The notes under the pieces were generated by a model. That model did no database searches and was not told the DNA's origin. It worked only from the letters and a program-made list of their open reading frames with translations. 64,000 bases of DNA, taken from the NCBI RefSeq assembly GCF_000332315.1, contig NZ_KB235941.1, positions 1,145,956 through 1,209,955 of the forward strand, written 5' to 3'. Made by a program: the position numbers and the translations under genes. This document shows, one piece after another, positions 1 to 6,770 of this stretch. Position 1 is the first letter of the stretch. Every line of letters starts with the position of its first letter. The DNA comes from Prochlorothrix hollandica PCC 9006 = CALU 1027 (GTDB taxonomy: Bacteria > Cyanobacteriota > Cyanobacteriia > Prochlorotrichales > Prochlorotrichaceae).

Positions 1-161
1 ACCATTGCTTTGACGGCAATGCCAACACTAATCTTTTCGAGGGAATGGGGAGGAATTAGCTGGTCGATTAAGCCAACCAAATCCATTTCGTCCATGATTC
101 CTGCTATTATTCCTAAATGGTCAATGTCTTTGACATCGATCTCTTGTTCTTTTAAGTTCAT
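1..161 (-). pseudogene. N-terminal end of an IS1634-like (DUF4277) transposase, cut by the window edge
   Basis: Fifty-three codons read from an ATG at 161 toward the left edge. The peptide begins MNLKEQEIDVKDIDHLGI and continues with a hydrophobic helix and the segment VGLIDQLIPPHSLEKISVG. This is the DUF4277-type N-terminal domain that precedes the DDE core in IS1634-like cyanobacterial transposases. The catalytic part lies outside the window, so I cannot say whether the element is intact. No terminal inverted repeat was identified in the 600 bases to its right. Confidence 0.6.
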
Positions 162-461
162 CTCTTAACCCCTTTTATTTGTGAAATTCTTAAACATTTT
201 ATCCCTTTGAACAACCTGCTGAATGTGGGTTACAGGCTTTGCATTATTTAAAGTTGTACCGTTGAAAGGCTATGCACTCAGGAATGGCTCTCCTAAGTTT
301 GTGGCGGTGAGGCTGAGCGCCTCTACCCTAAACCCTGGTTGACTGACAAAAGATTTTGTATTGGGCGAGGTTGCCCCGCCCCTACCAGATTTTGGGCGAT
401 GTTCTGGGCGTTGGTAAATCAAAAGGTGAACTTGACACCTTATTTAATCTTTATTCCTGAG

Positions 462-640
462 GGGCACCTCGAAAAATGCAACTTCGCGCCCCTGTACCAA
501 CGGGTTATTAACTTAAGCCGGGACAGTGGGGCGCGGAGCGCCCCACTGTCCCGTTAATCTTGTCCCGCTGGCAGCGGTAAGCCGTACCAACGCAAGCATA
601 GGGGTTATGGCGAGCGGCGAAGTTGCCCTTAGGGGTGTTC
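462..640. repeat. Miniature element with TIR GGGCACCTCGA, interrupted copy
   Basis: Starts with GGGCACCTCGAAAAAT, as do the copies at 28313-28411 and 56265-56363. A fourth copy at 22638-22735 is inverted. The element is broken by the 81-bp palindromic element at 503-583. The right end is degenerate, so the 3' border is approximate. Confidence 0.6.
503..583. mobile_element. 81-bp palindromic mobile element, copy 1, with 9-bp target duplication
   Basis: A perfect hairpin core (GGGACAGTGGGGCGC, loop GGA, GCGCCCCACTGTCCC) sits inside an 81-bp unit. The nonamer GTACCAACG occurs on both sides, at 494-502 and 584-592. Uninterrupted copies of the host repeat have a single such site, so this is an insertion scar. 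Equivalent copies lie at 23017-23096 and 28024-28104. The unit has no coding capacity and would need a transposase supplied in trans. Confidence 0.75.
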
Positions 641-768
641 TATGGCCACCACACCAGCCTAGACCTCCCAGACAGCCGTGATTTTGTCCCGGGCATACAG
701 GATCTAAGGCATAATAAGTATTAAGATTTGTATCACTTAAATAATAAAAAACTCAGAAATAAAATTTA

Positions 769-1668
769 ATGGCTTTTTTTGATACGTCTACCCCCATCCT
801 CCAGACTAAGCCCACTCCCTTGGATCCAACCCATGCCCCTGGAATCCACCTCATGCGCTGGCGTTTGGGTTCCGTAGTGCTGCTGCAATCCCTCTATACT
901 CAAGTCGATCAGTCCTGTCTGATCTGGGGGTTGGTCTGTTTTGGCATCTTCTGCACCGCTCAGTTTTCCACCCTCGACTGGCTCACCCAGGCCCAACTCG
1001 GCACTATCCTCACCGCCCTAGCAACCCTAGCCATGGCTCATCTGAGCAGATCCTGGAGTCGATCGGAAAATATTGTGTGGATGGTCTATACCTGGGCCAT
1101 CTTGATGGGTCTGGGCATGGTACTGACGGATTTAGCCATTCTTTATAGCTGGAGTGGGCTATTGGTGGCCCTCTGTCCCCTGTGGCTGGGGCTATGTGCC
1201 CTGGGTTACGCCATCACCGGCTGGGCACTGCGATCGCGGGCTTTGTTGGGGGCGGCGATCGTCCATGGGGGGGCGATCGTCCTCTTGCCCTGGTGCGGAA
1301 GCTGGCAATATCTGATCACTGGTTTAGTGATGGGTCTCAGCCTCTGGATTTTGGCGGAATTGCGTTGGGATATGCGTCCCAGCCATTGCGAACCCCACGG
1401 CGAACCCCACGGCGAACCCCACTGTCAGCCCCACCGGGGTCACGGCGAGCCGTCTTACAGCGATCGGTATAGCGATCGGTATAGCGATCGCTACAGCGAT
1501 CGTTGCGGTAACCCCACGGCCTTGGCGGTCATCCCCGTCGCCGCCGTTAACCCTGGGCCTAGGCGCAAGCCATCCCCCAGACCCCAGAGCTACGCTCCCT
1601 GTTCCCCATCTTTGCTATCATGGCTAGCGTATCGAAAAGTCTGGGTTGGAGCTAATCCAAGACTCTAA
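769..1668 (+). CDS. Hypothetical polytopic membrane protein with repetitive C-terminal tail
   Basis: I do not recognise the family. The first ~200 of 299 residues contain about six hydrophobic stretches (roughly 50-67, 77-93, 101-127, 131-154, 158-180, 181-198), so it should be an integral membrane protein. The remaining ~95 residues are low complexity. They include EPHG-type repeats (12-bp DNA unit, ~1389-1428) and four YSDR units encoded by a 12-bp unit carrying the HIP1 core (1456-1503), then a Pro/Arg-rich end. The tail may be a slippage product rather than a folded domain. The ATG at 769 follows an AT-rich region without a strong ribosome binding site. An independent gene; the function is unknown. 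Confidence 0.65.
   Translation: MAFFDTSTPILQTKPTPLDPTHAPGIHLMRWRLGSVVLLQSLYTQVDQSCLIWGLVCFGIFCTAQFSTLDWLTQAQLGTILTALATLAMAHLSRSWSRSENIVWMVYTWAILMGLGMVLTDLAILYSWSGLLVALCPLWLGLCALGYAITGWALRSRALLGAAIVHGGAIVLLPWCGSWQYLITGLVMGLSLWILAELRWDMRPSHCEPHGEPHGEPHCQPHRGHGEPSYSDRYSDRYSDRYSDRCGNPTALAVIPVAAVNPGPRRKPSPRPQSYAPCSPSLLSWLAYRKVWVGANPRL
1456..1503 (+). repeat. In-frame 12-bp tandem repeat built on the HIP1 core (4 units)
   Basis: Four units of TAYAGCGATCGN encode (YSDR)4. This is a visible case of a HIP1-containing word expanded in tandem within a reading frame. Confidence 0.8.
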
Positions 1669-1689
1669 ATGGACAAAGAACGGGCGTAA

Positions 1690-1801
1690 GACCAGGATTT
1701 CTGGCAATCCGACTGCTTTGTCTAGCCAGCCGTACAGCGAACAGCTTGGACTATTCGCCTAGTCGGAGAATCCCCGCACCTTTAGGTCGGGGAGCATGTC
1801 A
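1690..1801 (+). mobile_element. Probable right-end remnant of an IS200/IS605-type (TnpB) element
   Basis: The segment ends in a hairpin (TCCCCGCACC, TTTA, GGTCGGGGA, 1771-1793) followed by GCATGTCAA. The text before it reads like the terminal untranslated/omega-RNA portion of cyanobacterial TnpB transposons, where a GC stem closes just before a conserved TCAA end. No tnpA or tnpB frame is present. The match is from memory of such ends, so it remains tentative. Confidence 0.45.
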
Positions 1802-1864
1802 AGGTTCATGATCCGGATTCAGTCTACTGTGCTGTTTGTTAGGAAAGGAAGGAGCGGGACCCCC

Positions 1865-3016
1865 GTGGACGATAAGTTAATGCTCATGATCCCTGGACCC
1901 ACACCTGTGCCAGAACGGGTGTTGCAGGCCATGGCCAAACATCCCATTGGTCACCGTACCGGGGAATTTAGCGAAATTGTGGCGGCTGTGGACGTGGATC
2001 TGAAGTGGTTGCACCAAACCCAAAATGATGTGCTGGTGGTGGCTGCCAGCGGTACGGGGGCCATGGAAGCAGGCATCATCAACTTTTTCAGCGCTGGCGA
2101 TCGCGTTTTGGTCTGTGGCAATGGTAAGTTTGGCGATCGCTGGATCAAGTTGGCCAAAGCCTATGGTCTGAACGTCGAAGTCATGCAGGAAGACTGGGGC
2201 AAACCCCTGGATCCCGATGCCATTGGAGCCATCCTCCAAGCGGACACCGGCAAAACCATCAAGGGAGTCGTCTTCACCCACAGCGAGACCTCCTCTGGGG
2301 TACTCAATGATTTAGCTGCCATCAACCGCCATGTGAAGGATCACGGGGAAGCCCTGATTATTGTCGATGCGGTCACCAGCCTAGGGGCCATTAGTGTGCC
2401 TGTGGATGAGTTGGAGCTGGATGTGGTGGCTTCTGGTTCCCAAAAGGGCTACATGATTCCCCCTGGTTTGGGGTTTGTGTCCGTCAGTGCCAAGGCTTGG
2501 GCTGCTTATGACAAAGCCACCTTACCCAAGTTTTACTTTGACTTGGGCACCTATCGCAAAAATGCTGCCAAGAACCTCACCCCCTTTACGCCTCCCATCA
2601 ACCTCTACTTCGCCCTCCAAGCGTCTCTGCAAATGATGCGTCAGGAAGGGCTGGAGAGCATTTTCGCCCGCCACAGCCGCCTCCAAGCCGCCACCCGCGC
2701 CGGGGTCAAAGCCTTGGGATTTGGGCTATTTGCCCCCGATAGCCACGCGAGTCCAGCGGTGACAGCAGCCACACCGCCGGAGGGGATCGCCGCCGGGGAC
2801 ATCAGTAAGATCCTGAGCAAGCGCTTTGATATTTCCATTGCAGGAGGCCAGGATCACCTCAAGGGCAAGATTATCCGCATTGGTCACTTGGGCTTTATTA
2901 GCGATCGTGATGTGTTGATGACGATCGCGGCCCTGGAAGCAACCTTGCTGGAATTGGGTTACACCGGTTTCACCCCCGGATCCGGTGTGGCCGCCGCTGC
3001 TAAGGCGTTCCAATAA
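1865..3016 (+). CDS. Alanine--glyoxylate / serine--pyruvate aminotransferase family enzyme
   Basis: A class V PLP-dependent aminotransferase of the kind that converts photorespiratory glyoxylate to glycine (alanine or serine as amino donor). The N-terminus DDKLMLMIPGPTPVP and the block IGHRTGEF are typical. The PLP lysine is expected at about residue 194 in SGSQKGYM. The C-terminal GHLGFISDRDVL block is also present, and 383 residues is the usual length. I chose the GTG at 1865 because homologs start at this point and GGAAGGAG lies just upstream. The frame stays open to 1796, but the extra 23 residues overlap an IS-end-like hairpin. Transcribed alone and closed by a strong terminator at 3132-3165. 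Confidence 0.9.
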   Translation: MDDKLMLMIPGPTPVPERVLQAMAKHPIGHRTGEFSEIVAAVDVDLKWLHQTQNDVLVVAASGTGAMEAGIINFFSAGDRVLVCGNGKFGDRWIKLAKAYGLNVEVMQEDWGKPLDPDAIGAILQADTGKTIKGVVFTHSETSSGVLNDLAAINRHVKDHGEALIIVDAVTSLGAISVPVDELELDVVASGSQKGYMIPPGLGFVSVSAKAWAAYDKATLPKFYFDLGTYRKNAAKNLTPFTPPINLYFALQASLQMMRQEGLESIFARHSRLQAATRAGVKALGFGLFAPDSHASPAVTAATPPEGIAAGDISKILSKRFDISIAGGQDHLKGKIIRIGHLGFISDRDVLMTIAALEATLLELGYTGFTPGSGVAAAAKAFQ

Positions 3017-3131
3017 GGGCACTGGGGATCCCAGAATCCTCACCCCTTGGCTGGAGCCTGGGTCATCCCTCGGTATTGGGATCGAGCCATAGGCCGCTCT
3101 CGAGCAGATCAAGCTAAATGACTGAACTAAC

Positions 3132-3165
3132 AGGTGTATTAGACTTAAACTAATGCACCTTTTTT
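3132..3165 (+). terminator. Rho-independent terminator of the aminotransferase gene
   Basis: AGGTGTATTAG pairs with CTAATGCACCT (one G-T pair) around a 7-base loop, followed by six T. It sits 115 bases after the stop codon, between convergent genes. Confidence 0.8.
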
Positions 3166-3175
3166 ATGGACTTCA

Positions 3176-3805
3176 TCAAATCCGGCGAAAGAGGAAGCGG
3201 TTCCCCGTTGCGCCTTCCCCGATATAGGTATCCTCATCGACATAGACCAATCGCCACAGGGCCGATCGCCGCAACAGGGGTAACACCGGTACCCACAACT
3301 CCGGTAACTGCCAGCCCGACTGTCCCAGAAATTGGGTCGATCGCAGACCCAATGCCCCAAAACTAACCTGGGCTTCTGTGCCGTTAGCCGCGATCGCCCA
3401 GGTGCCCGCCGCCCGCAACTGCCCCTCCCCCAGCAGTGGTAGCCGTAATCTAGCGCCATTCTCTGCCCTCACGGTCCCGTCTGCATCCTCCGTCAACACC
3501 TGCCAAATCTTGACCAGGGTCACGGCAGGGATGCCCTGGGAGTTCTGGGAAGGCCCAAGGCGACGGGTCACAACAGTACCCTGGGAGGCATACCGCAATT
3601 GCCAGGATCCCAGCAGGCCCGATCGCCCTGGGGCAGCTAAGGGTTGGGGCGTAGGGTTATGGTGGATCAGGGTCTGCAAGTGGGCATCGATCGGGGCTTT
3701 CAGGGCCGGTTCAGCGGCGGGCAACAGGGCGACTGAGGTGCCCAGGGCCGTCAAAGCCTCCCACAGTTCCGCTTTCAGGGTGGCGCGATCCAGTGACTTT
3801 ACCAT
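3176..3805 (-). CDS. PAP/fibrillin (plastid-lipid-associated) family protein
   Basis: A 209-residue protein. Its C-terminal block WRLVYVDEDTYIGEGATGN followed by RFLFRR is the hallmark of the PAP/fibrillin lipocalin-like fold. The N-terminal part (KAELWEALTALGTS) matches the conserved helical start, and GLLGSWQLRYAS corresponds to the first beta strand. Cyanobacterial members associate with thylakoid or plastoglobule-like lipid; the ligand and exact role of this one are unknown. It is convergent with the aminotransferase gene and separated from it by the terminator at 3132-3165. The ATG at 3805 is the natural start. It appears monocistronic. Confidence 0.85.
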   Translation of the reverse strand: MVKSLDRATLKAELWEALTALGTSVALLPAAEPALKAPIDAHLQTLIHHNPTPQPLAAPGRSGLLGSWQLRYASQGTVVTRRLGPSQNSQGIPAVTLVKIWQVLTEDADGTVRAENGARLRLPLLGEGQLRAAGTWAIAANGTEAQVSFGALGLRSTQFLGQSGWQLPELWVPVLPLLRRSALWRLVYVDEDTYIGEGATGNRFLFRRI

Positions 3806-3980
3806 CTTGTTCTAATCCCCAGACAACGTTTACCCCTGAGGGACTGACAAAATTTGCCAGAACTCAACCCCACTGACAGAATCAGGCAATCTGACCCCTA
3901 AACCAACCTAAAACCCGCTAGGGGCTTTGTTTCCACCCCCAATATAATCTCCTTCGCCTGTCAACCAGCAAATACTGTCT

Positions 3981-4083
3981 TACAGCAACCCTAAATCAGT
4001 TGTAGGTATCTCGATGGCTGAAACCCTTGGTGTGGTGTGTCCCCGGAGGGGGTACACCACATGACCCATTTCGGACTGTTGTA
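3981..4083 (+). repeat. 103-bp miniature inverted-repeat element, copy 1
   Basis: Nearly identical in length and sequence to 22404-22506. Imperfect ~18-bp terminal inverted repeats (CAGCAACCCTAAAT...) are flanked by TA on both sides, as expected for Tc1/mariner- or IS630-mobilised elements. The centre is a long hairpin (GTGTGGTGTGTCCCC / GGGGGTACACCACA). A half copy lies inverted at 61399-61453. Confidence 0.7.
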
Positions 4084-4206
4084 TTTTCAGTATTCACCAA
4101 TACAAACTTTACACTCTCCAGATCATTAAATGGAATGCGTTAGGTTAGTGGTCGATACAATTCTGGGTTAGCATCAGGGTTGGACTAGCTCATCTTATCT
4201 TTAAAG

Positions 4207-4262
4207 TCCAGCGATCAACGTCCAGCGATCAACGTCCAGCGATCAACGTCCAGAGATCAACG
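4207..4262 (+). repeat. 14-bp tandem repeat upstream of globin gene
   Basis: The unit GTCCAGCGATCAAC occurs four times, with the last copy diverged (AGAGATC). It ends about 28 bases before the globin start. It could act as a set of protein binding sites or be simple slippage. Confidence 0.8.
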
Positions 4263-4289
4263 TCAAGTTTGAGCAAGGAACTATTTCCA

Positions 4290-5189
4290 ATGAGCTTACA
4301 AGTTGAACTGTTAGAGCAAAGCTTTGAAAAGGTAAAGCCCCAGGCTACTGAGTTTGTCGATCGATTCTATGAAAACCTCTTTGCAGACTATCCAGCCGCT
4401 AAGCCTTTGTTTGAACATACCAACATGGCCAAACAAAAAACCATGCTGCTCAACTCCTTAGTCTTAGTGGTGGATAACCTGCGATCGCCCGATGTGCTCA
4501 GTGATGCCTTAAAGGGAATGGGGGCACGCCATGTTAACTATGGTGCTTTACCAGCGCACTACCCCTTGGTGGGCAACTCCTTAATTAAGACCTTTTCCCA
4601 GTTTCTAGGGGATGGTTGGACTTCGGACTATGAAGCTGCTTGGGCCGGTGCTTATGATGTCATCACGGATCTGATGCTGCAAGGGGCTGACTATTCCCAA
4701 GCTGATGTTCAGTTGACTAGTGCCCCATCCCCAGAACCCGAACCGGTTGCAGAACCAGAACCGGTTGTAGAACCAGAACCGGTTGCAGAACCGGAACTTG
4801 TTGCAGAACCGGAACTTGTTACAGAACCAGAACTTGTTACAGAACCAGAACTTGTTACAGAACCAGAACTTGTTACAGAACCGGAACTTGTTGCAGAACC
4901 CGAACCTGTTGCAGAACCAGAACTTGTTGCAGAACCGGAATCTGTTGCAGAACCGGAACTTGTTGCAGAACCAGAACTTGTTGCAGAACCGGAATCTGTT
5001 GTAGAACCGGAACTTGTTGCAGAACCAGAACCGGTTGCAGAACCAGAACCTGTTGTAGAACCGGAAGCTGTTGCAGTGGCAGAACCGGAACCGACTCCAG
5101 AGCCTGTTGCTCCCGTCAGTTCAGCACCCGTTAGTTTGGCAGAAAAATACCGACAGTTTATTCAACGCCTGTTTGGTGTAAACAAATAA
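4290..5189 (+). CDS. Globin-domain protein with long Glu-Pro repeat tail
   Basis: Residues ~1-145 form a single-domain globin of the flavohaemoglobin-like type. The helix A segment LQVELLEQSFEKVKP and the F helix with GARHVNYG are present, making His81 the likely proximal haem ligand. The next ~125 residues are about twenty hexapeptides of pattern EPE-x-V-x (18-bp DNA unit), followed by a short C-terminal segment (SLAEKYRQFIQRLFG) that is predicted to be amphipathic. Haem or O2/NO binding is known for the family; the tail may be a spacer to an anchoring helix (inference). The ATG at 4290 follows AAGGA at good spacing; the upstream TTG at 4269 is less likely. The repeat DNA is prone to copy-number change. 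Confidence 0.85.
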   Translation: MSLQVELLEQSFEKVKPQATEFVDRFYENLFADYPAAKPLFEHTNMAKQKTMLLNSLVLVVDNLRSPDVLSDALKGMGARHVNYGALPAHYPLVGNSLIKTFSQFLGDGWTSDYEAAWAGAYDVITDLMLQGADYSQADVQLTSAPSPEPEPVAEPEPVVEPEPVAEPELVAEPELVTEPELVTEPELVTEPELVTEPELVAEPEPVAEPELVAEPESVAEPELVAEPELVAEPESVVEPELVAEPEPVAEPEPVVEPEAVAVAEPEPTPEPVAPVSSAPVSLAEKYRQFIQRLFGVNK

Positions 5190-5563
5190 ATCGGCTCTCC
5201 GTAATTATTCAGGGGTCCACAGGAGAATGAGGGTTTTAGGCTCTAGACAACAGACCTTAGGCGATTTGAGAGAGTCCATTGCACTGGGGTGGGTTCACCG
5301 ATTTTGGTAGGGGCAATCCCCCCGTGGTTGCCCCGGTTGTGGGTCGCCAAGAGGGTCGGCACGGGGGCGCGACCCCTACCCGAGGTCGATGCTTCCAAGG
5401 TGGAATGCACCCCGTTGATCCGGCTCTGACCAGCGATCGTGGGGCTGAAACCCTACTCACTTTCCCCCTGAATAGTTACGCTCTCCTGATATTTGGGTGT
5501 CAATCGGTTAGCTCGATTAGGGGGGAGGCGGTGCAACCGCCCGCTTTAGGCTAACAAGGGGTT
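5190..5563. other. 374-base intergenic region
   Basis: No gene. Contains GC-rich palindromic text around 5305-5390 related in style to the repeats elsewhere in the window. The open frames here (e.g. 5279-5554) look non-coding. Confidence 0.6.
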
Positions 5564-6175
5564 CTAACGATGTTCTAAGGGGGGTAAGTGGCCTTCAATA
5601 AAGTCCACGATCGCCCCCAACCCTTCCCCCGTTTTCAAATTACTAAAAATAAAGGGCTTCGATCCCCGCATTTTCTGGGCATCCCGATCCATCACCCCCA
5701 AATCTGCCCCCACCAAAGGCGCTAAGTCAATTTTATTAATCACCAATAAATCGGATTTCGTAATGCCCGGTCCCCCTTTGCGGGGAATTTTATCCCCCGC
5801 CGCCACATCAATCACATAAAGGGTGATGTCTGCCAATTCTGGGCTAAAGGTGGCTGCTAAGTTGTCGCCGCCACTTTCCACAAAGACAAAATCCAAGTCC
5901 GTAAACCGCCGTTCCAAATCCTCGATCGCCCCCAAATTAATGGACGCATCTTCCCGAATGGCTGTATGGGGACAGCCCCCGGTTTCTACGCCAATAATGC
6001 GATCGAGGGCCAAGGCTTCCCGGCGCATCAAAAACTGGGCATCTTCCTGGGTATAAATGTCATTGGTGACGACTGCAAGGCTATAGCGATCGCGTAGGGC
6101 TAAACAGAGGGCTTCCACCAGGGCGGTTTTGCCGGATCCCACCGGACCCGCCACACCAATTCTGAGTTTGCTCAT
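5564..6175 (-). CDS. ureG: Urease accessory GTPase UreG
   Basis: 203 residues, the normal UreG length. A P-loop GPVGSGKT is at 10-17. The metal-binding CPH motif is in [14 protein letters not shown] (Cys68, His70). The G-protein motifs ESGGDN and NKIDLAP, which binds guanine, are present. UreG hydrolyses GTP and delivers nickel to apo-urease with UreD/F/E. The start at 6175 ([10 protein letters not shown]) matches homologs; a further upstream ATG in the same frame would add residues overlapping ylxR. It lies 35 bases downstream of ylxR on the same strand. No other urease gene is in the window, so the ure genes are scattered, as is common in cyanobacteria. Confidence 0.97.
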   Translation of the reverse strand: MSKLRIGVAGPVGSGKTALVEALCLALRDRYSLAVVTNDIYTQEDAQFLMRREALALDRIIGVETGGCPHTAIREDASINLGAIEDLERRFTDLDFVFVESGGDNLAATFSPELADITLYVIDVAAGDKIPRKGGPGITKSDLLVINKIDLAPLVGADLGVMDRDAQKMRGSKPFIFSNLKTGEGLGAIVDFIEGHLPPLEHR

Positions 6176-6210
6176 GGTTTTTGTAGGATGGTTGGTTTGA
6201 GGCAGCGTGA

Positions 6211-6465
6211 TTAGGGGTGGGAGTCCAGGCGTTGCCAAAGGGTTTGATATAGAGTCTCGGCGATGGGCACCCGCAGCGATCGCCCCAGGCGGTTTTTCTT
6301 TTGGGCTGAGCGTAGACAAGAGGCCGTGGGACAAAGATAGGCCGATCGCCCCATGCCCTGATCAAGCTGAACCTGGCGATCGCCCGCCCGCCGCACCACC
6401 CGCCAAAACTCAGCCTTGGGGGCCACCTTACGACAACTTAAACAGCGACGAGTATTCGGGACCAT
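6211..6465 (-). CDS. ylxR: YlxR (DUF448) family RNA-binding protein
   Basis: An 84-residue protein with the YlxR signature: [17 protein letters not shown] near the N-terminus, then GRSAYLCP and [13 protein letters not shown]. YlxR proteins are small basic nucleic-acid-binding proteins normally encoded between nusA and infB. Here neither neighbour is present: ureG follows at 35 bases, and a repeat cluster precedes it. It may be co-transcribed with ureG by accident of position. The family call is firm; the physiological role in cyanobacteria is not well defined. Confidence 0.9.
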   Translation of the reverse strand: MVPNTRRCLSCRKVAPKAEFWRVVRRAGDRQVQLDQGMGRSAYLCPTASCLRSAQKKNRLGRSLRVPIAETLYQTLWQRLDSHP

Positions 6466-6770
6466 GGGAACGATAACGAGACGAGGTTAGGGGGATAGGG
6501 GTCAGAAACCAGAGGTTAAAAAACAAGGTTGTGAACGAGGGTGCATCCCGCAGTGGCTACCCTCACCCTAAATCCCTCTCCCAGAACGGGAGAGGGACTT
6601 TGAACGCTGCCTGACTGACACCAGTCCCTGAAGCAACGCAAACCCGTCACGAGGTTTCAAGGGTTTCAGGAGATCTGTCAGTCCACCCGCTTTGAACGTG
6701 CTGGCTCCCCGTCTTCTGCCCTGGGAGAAGGGGCTGGGGGATGAAGAGCACGTTGCCCAACTGGCTCCCG
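6466..6770. other. 305-base repeat-filled spacer between ylxR and sppA
   Basis: No gene. It is largely one dispersed repeat (CCCTCACCCTAAATCCCTCT ... GAAGGGGCTGGGGGATGA) that has itself been interrupted at 6607-6689 by another small element. Confidence 0.7.
6607..6689. mobile_element. 83-bp inserted palindromic element with 9-bp target duplication
   Basis: CTTTGAACG is present on both sides (6598-6606 and 6690-6698), splitting a dispersed repeat whose other copies (46.8-47.1 kb and 62.94-63.04 kb) run straight through this point. The ends carry inverted CTGACTGACA / TGTCAGTCCA. No coding capacity. Confidence 0.6.

Larger units (their letters stand above)
162..768. other. 607-base gene-free leader with nested miniature elements
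   Basis: No credible gene. It holds hairpin-forming sequence around 360-385 and, from 462 to about 640, a miniature element split by a second, 81-bp palindromic element (503-583), both listed separately. The short open frame at 339-557 runs through these palindromes and is not considered a gene. Confidence 0.6.
3806..4289. other. 484-base intergenic region with miniature repeat and 14-bp tandem repeat
   Basis: No gene. It holds the 103-bp TA-flanked miniature element (3981-4083) and a four-unit 14-bp tandem repeat directly upstream of the globin gene (about 4207-4262). Confidence 0.7.

Noticed and set aside
4207-4262. CRISPR-like look of the 14-bp repeat before the globin gene, and of the 15-bp repeat at 56198
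   Set aside because: Units are contiguous, with no spacers; they are simple tandem repeats.
5279-5554. Open frame of 91 codons between globin and ureG
   Set aside because: Runs through palindromic GC-rich text; no ribosome binding site and no protein-like composition.
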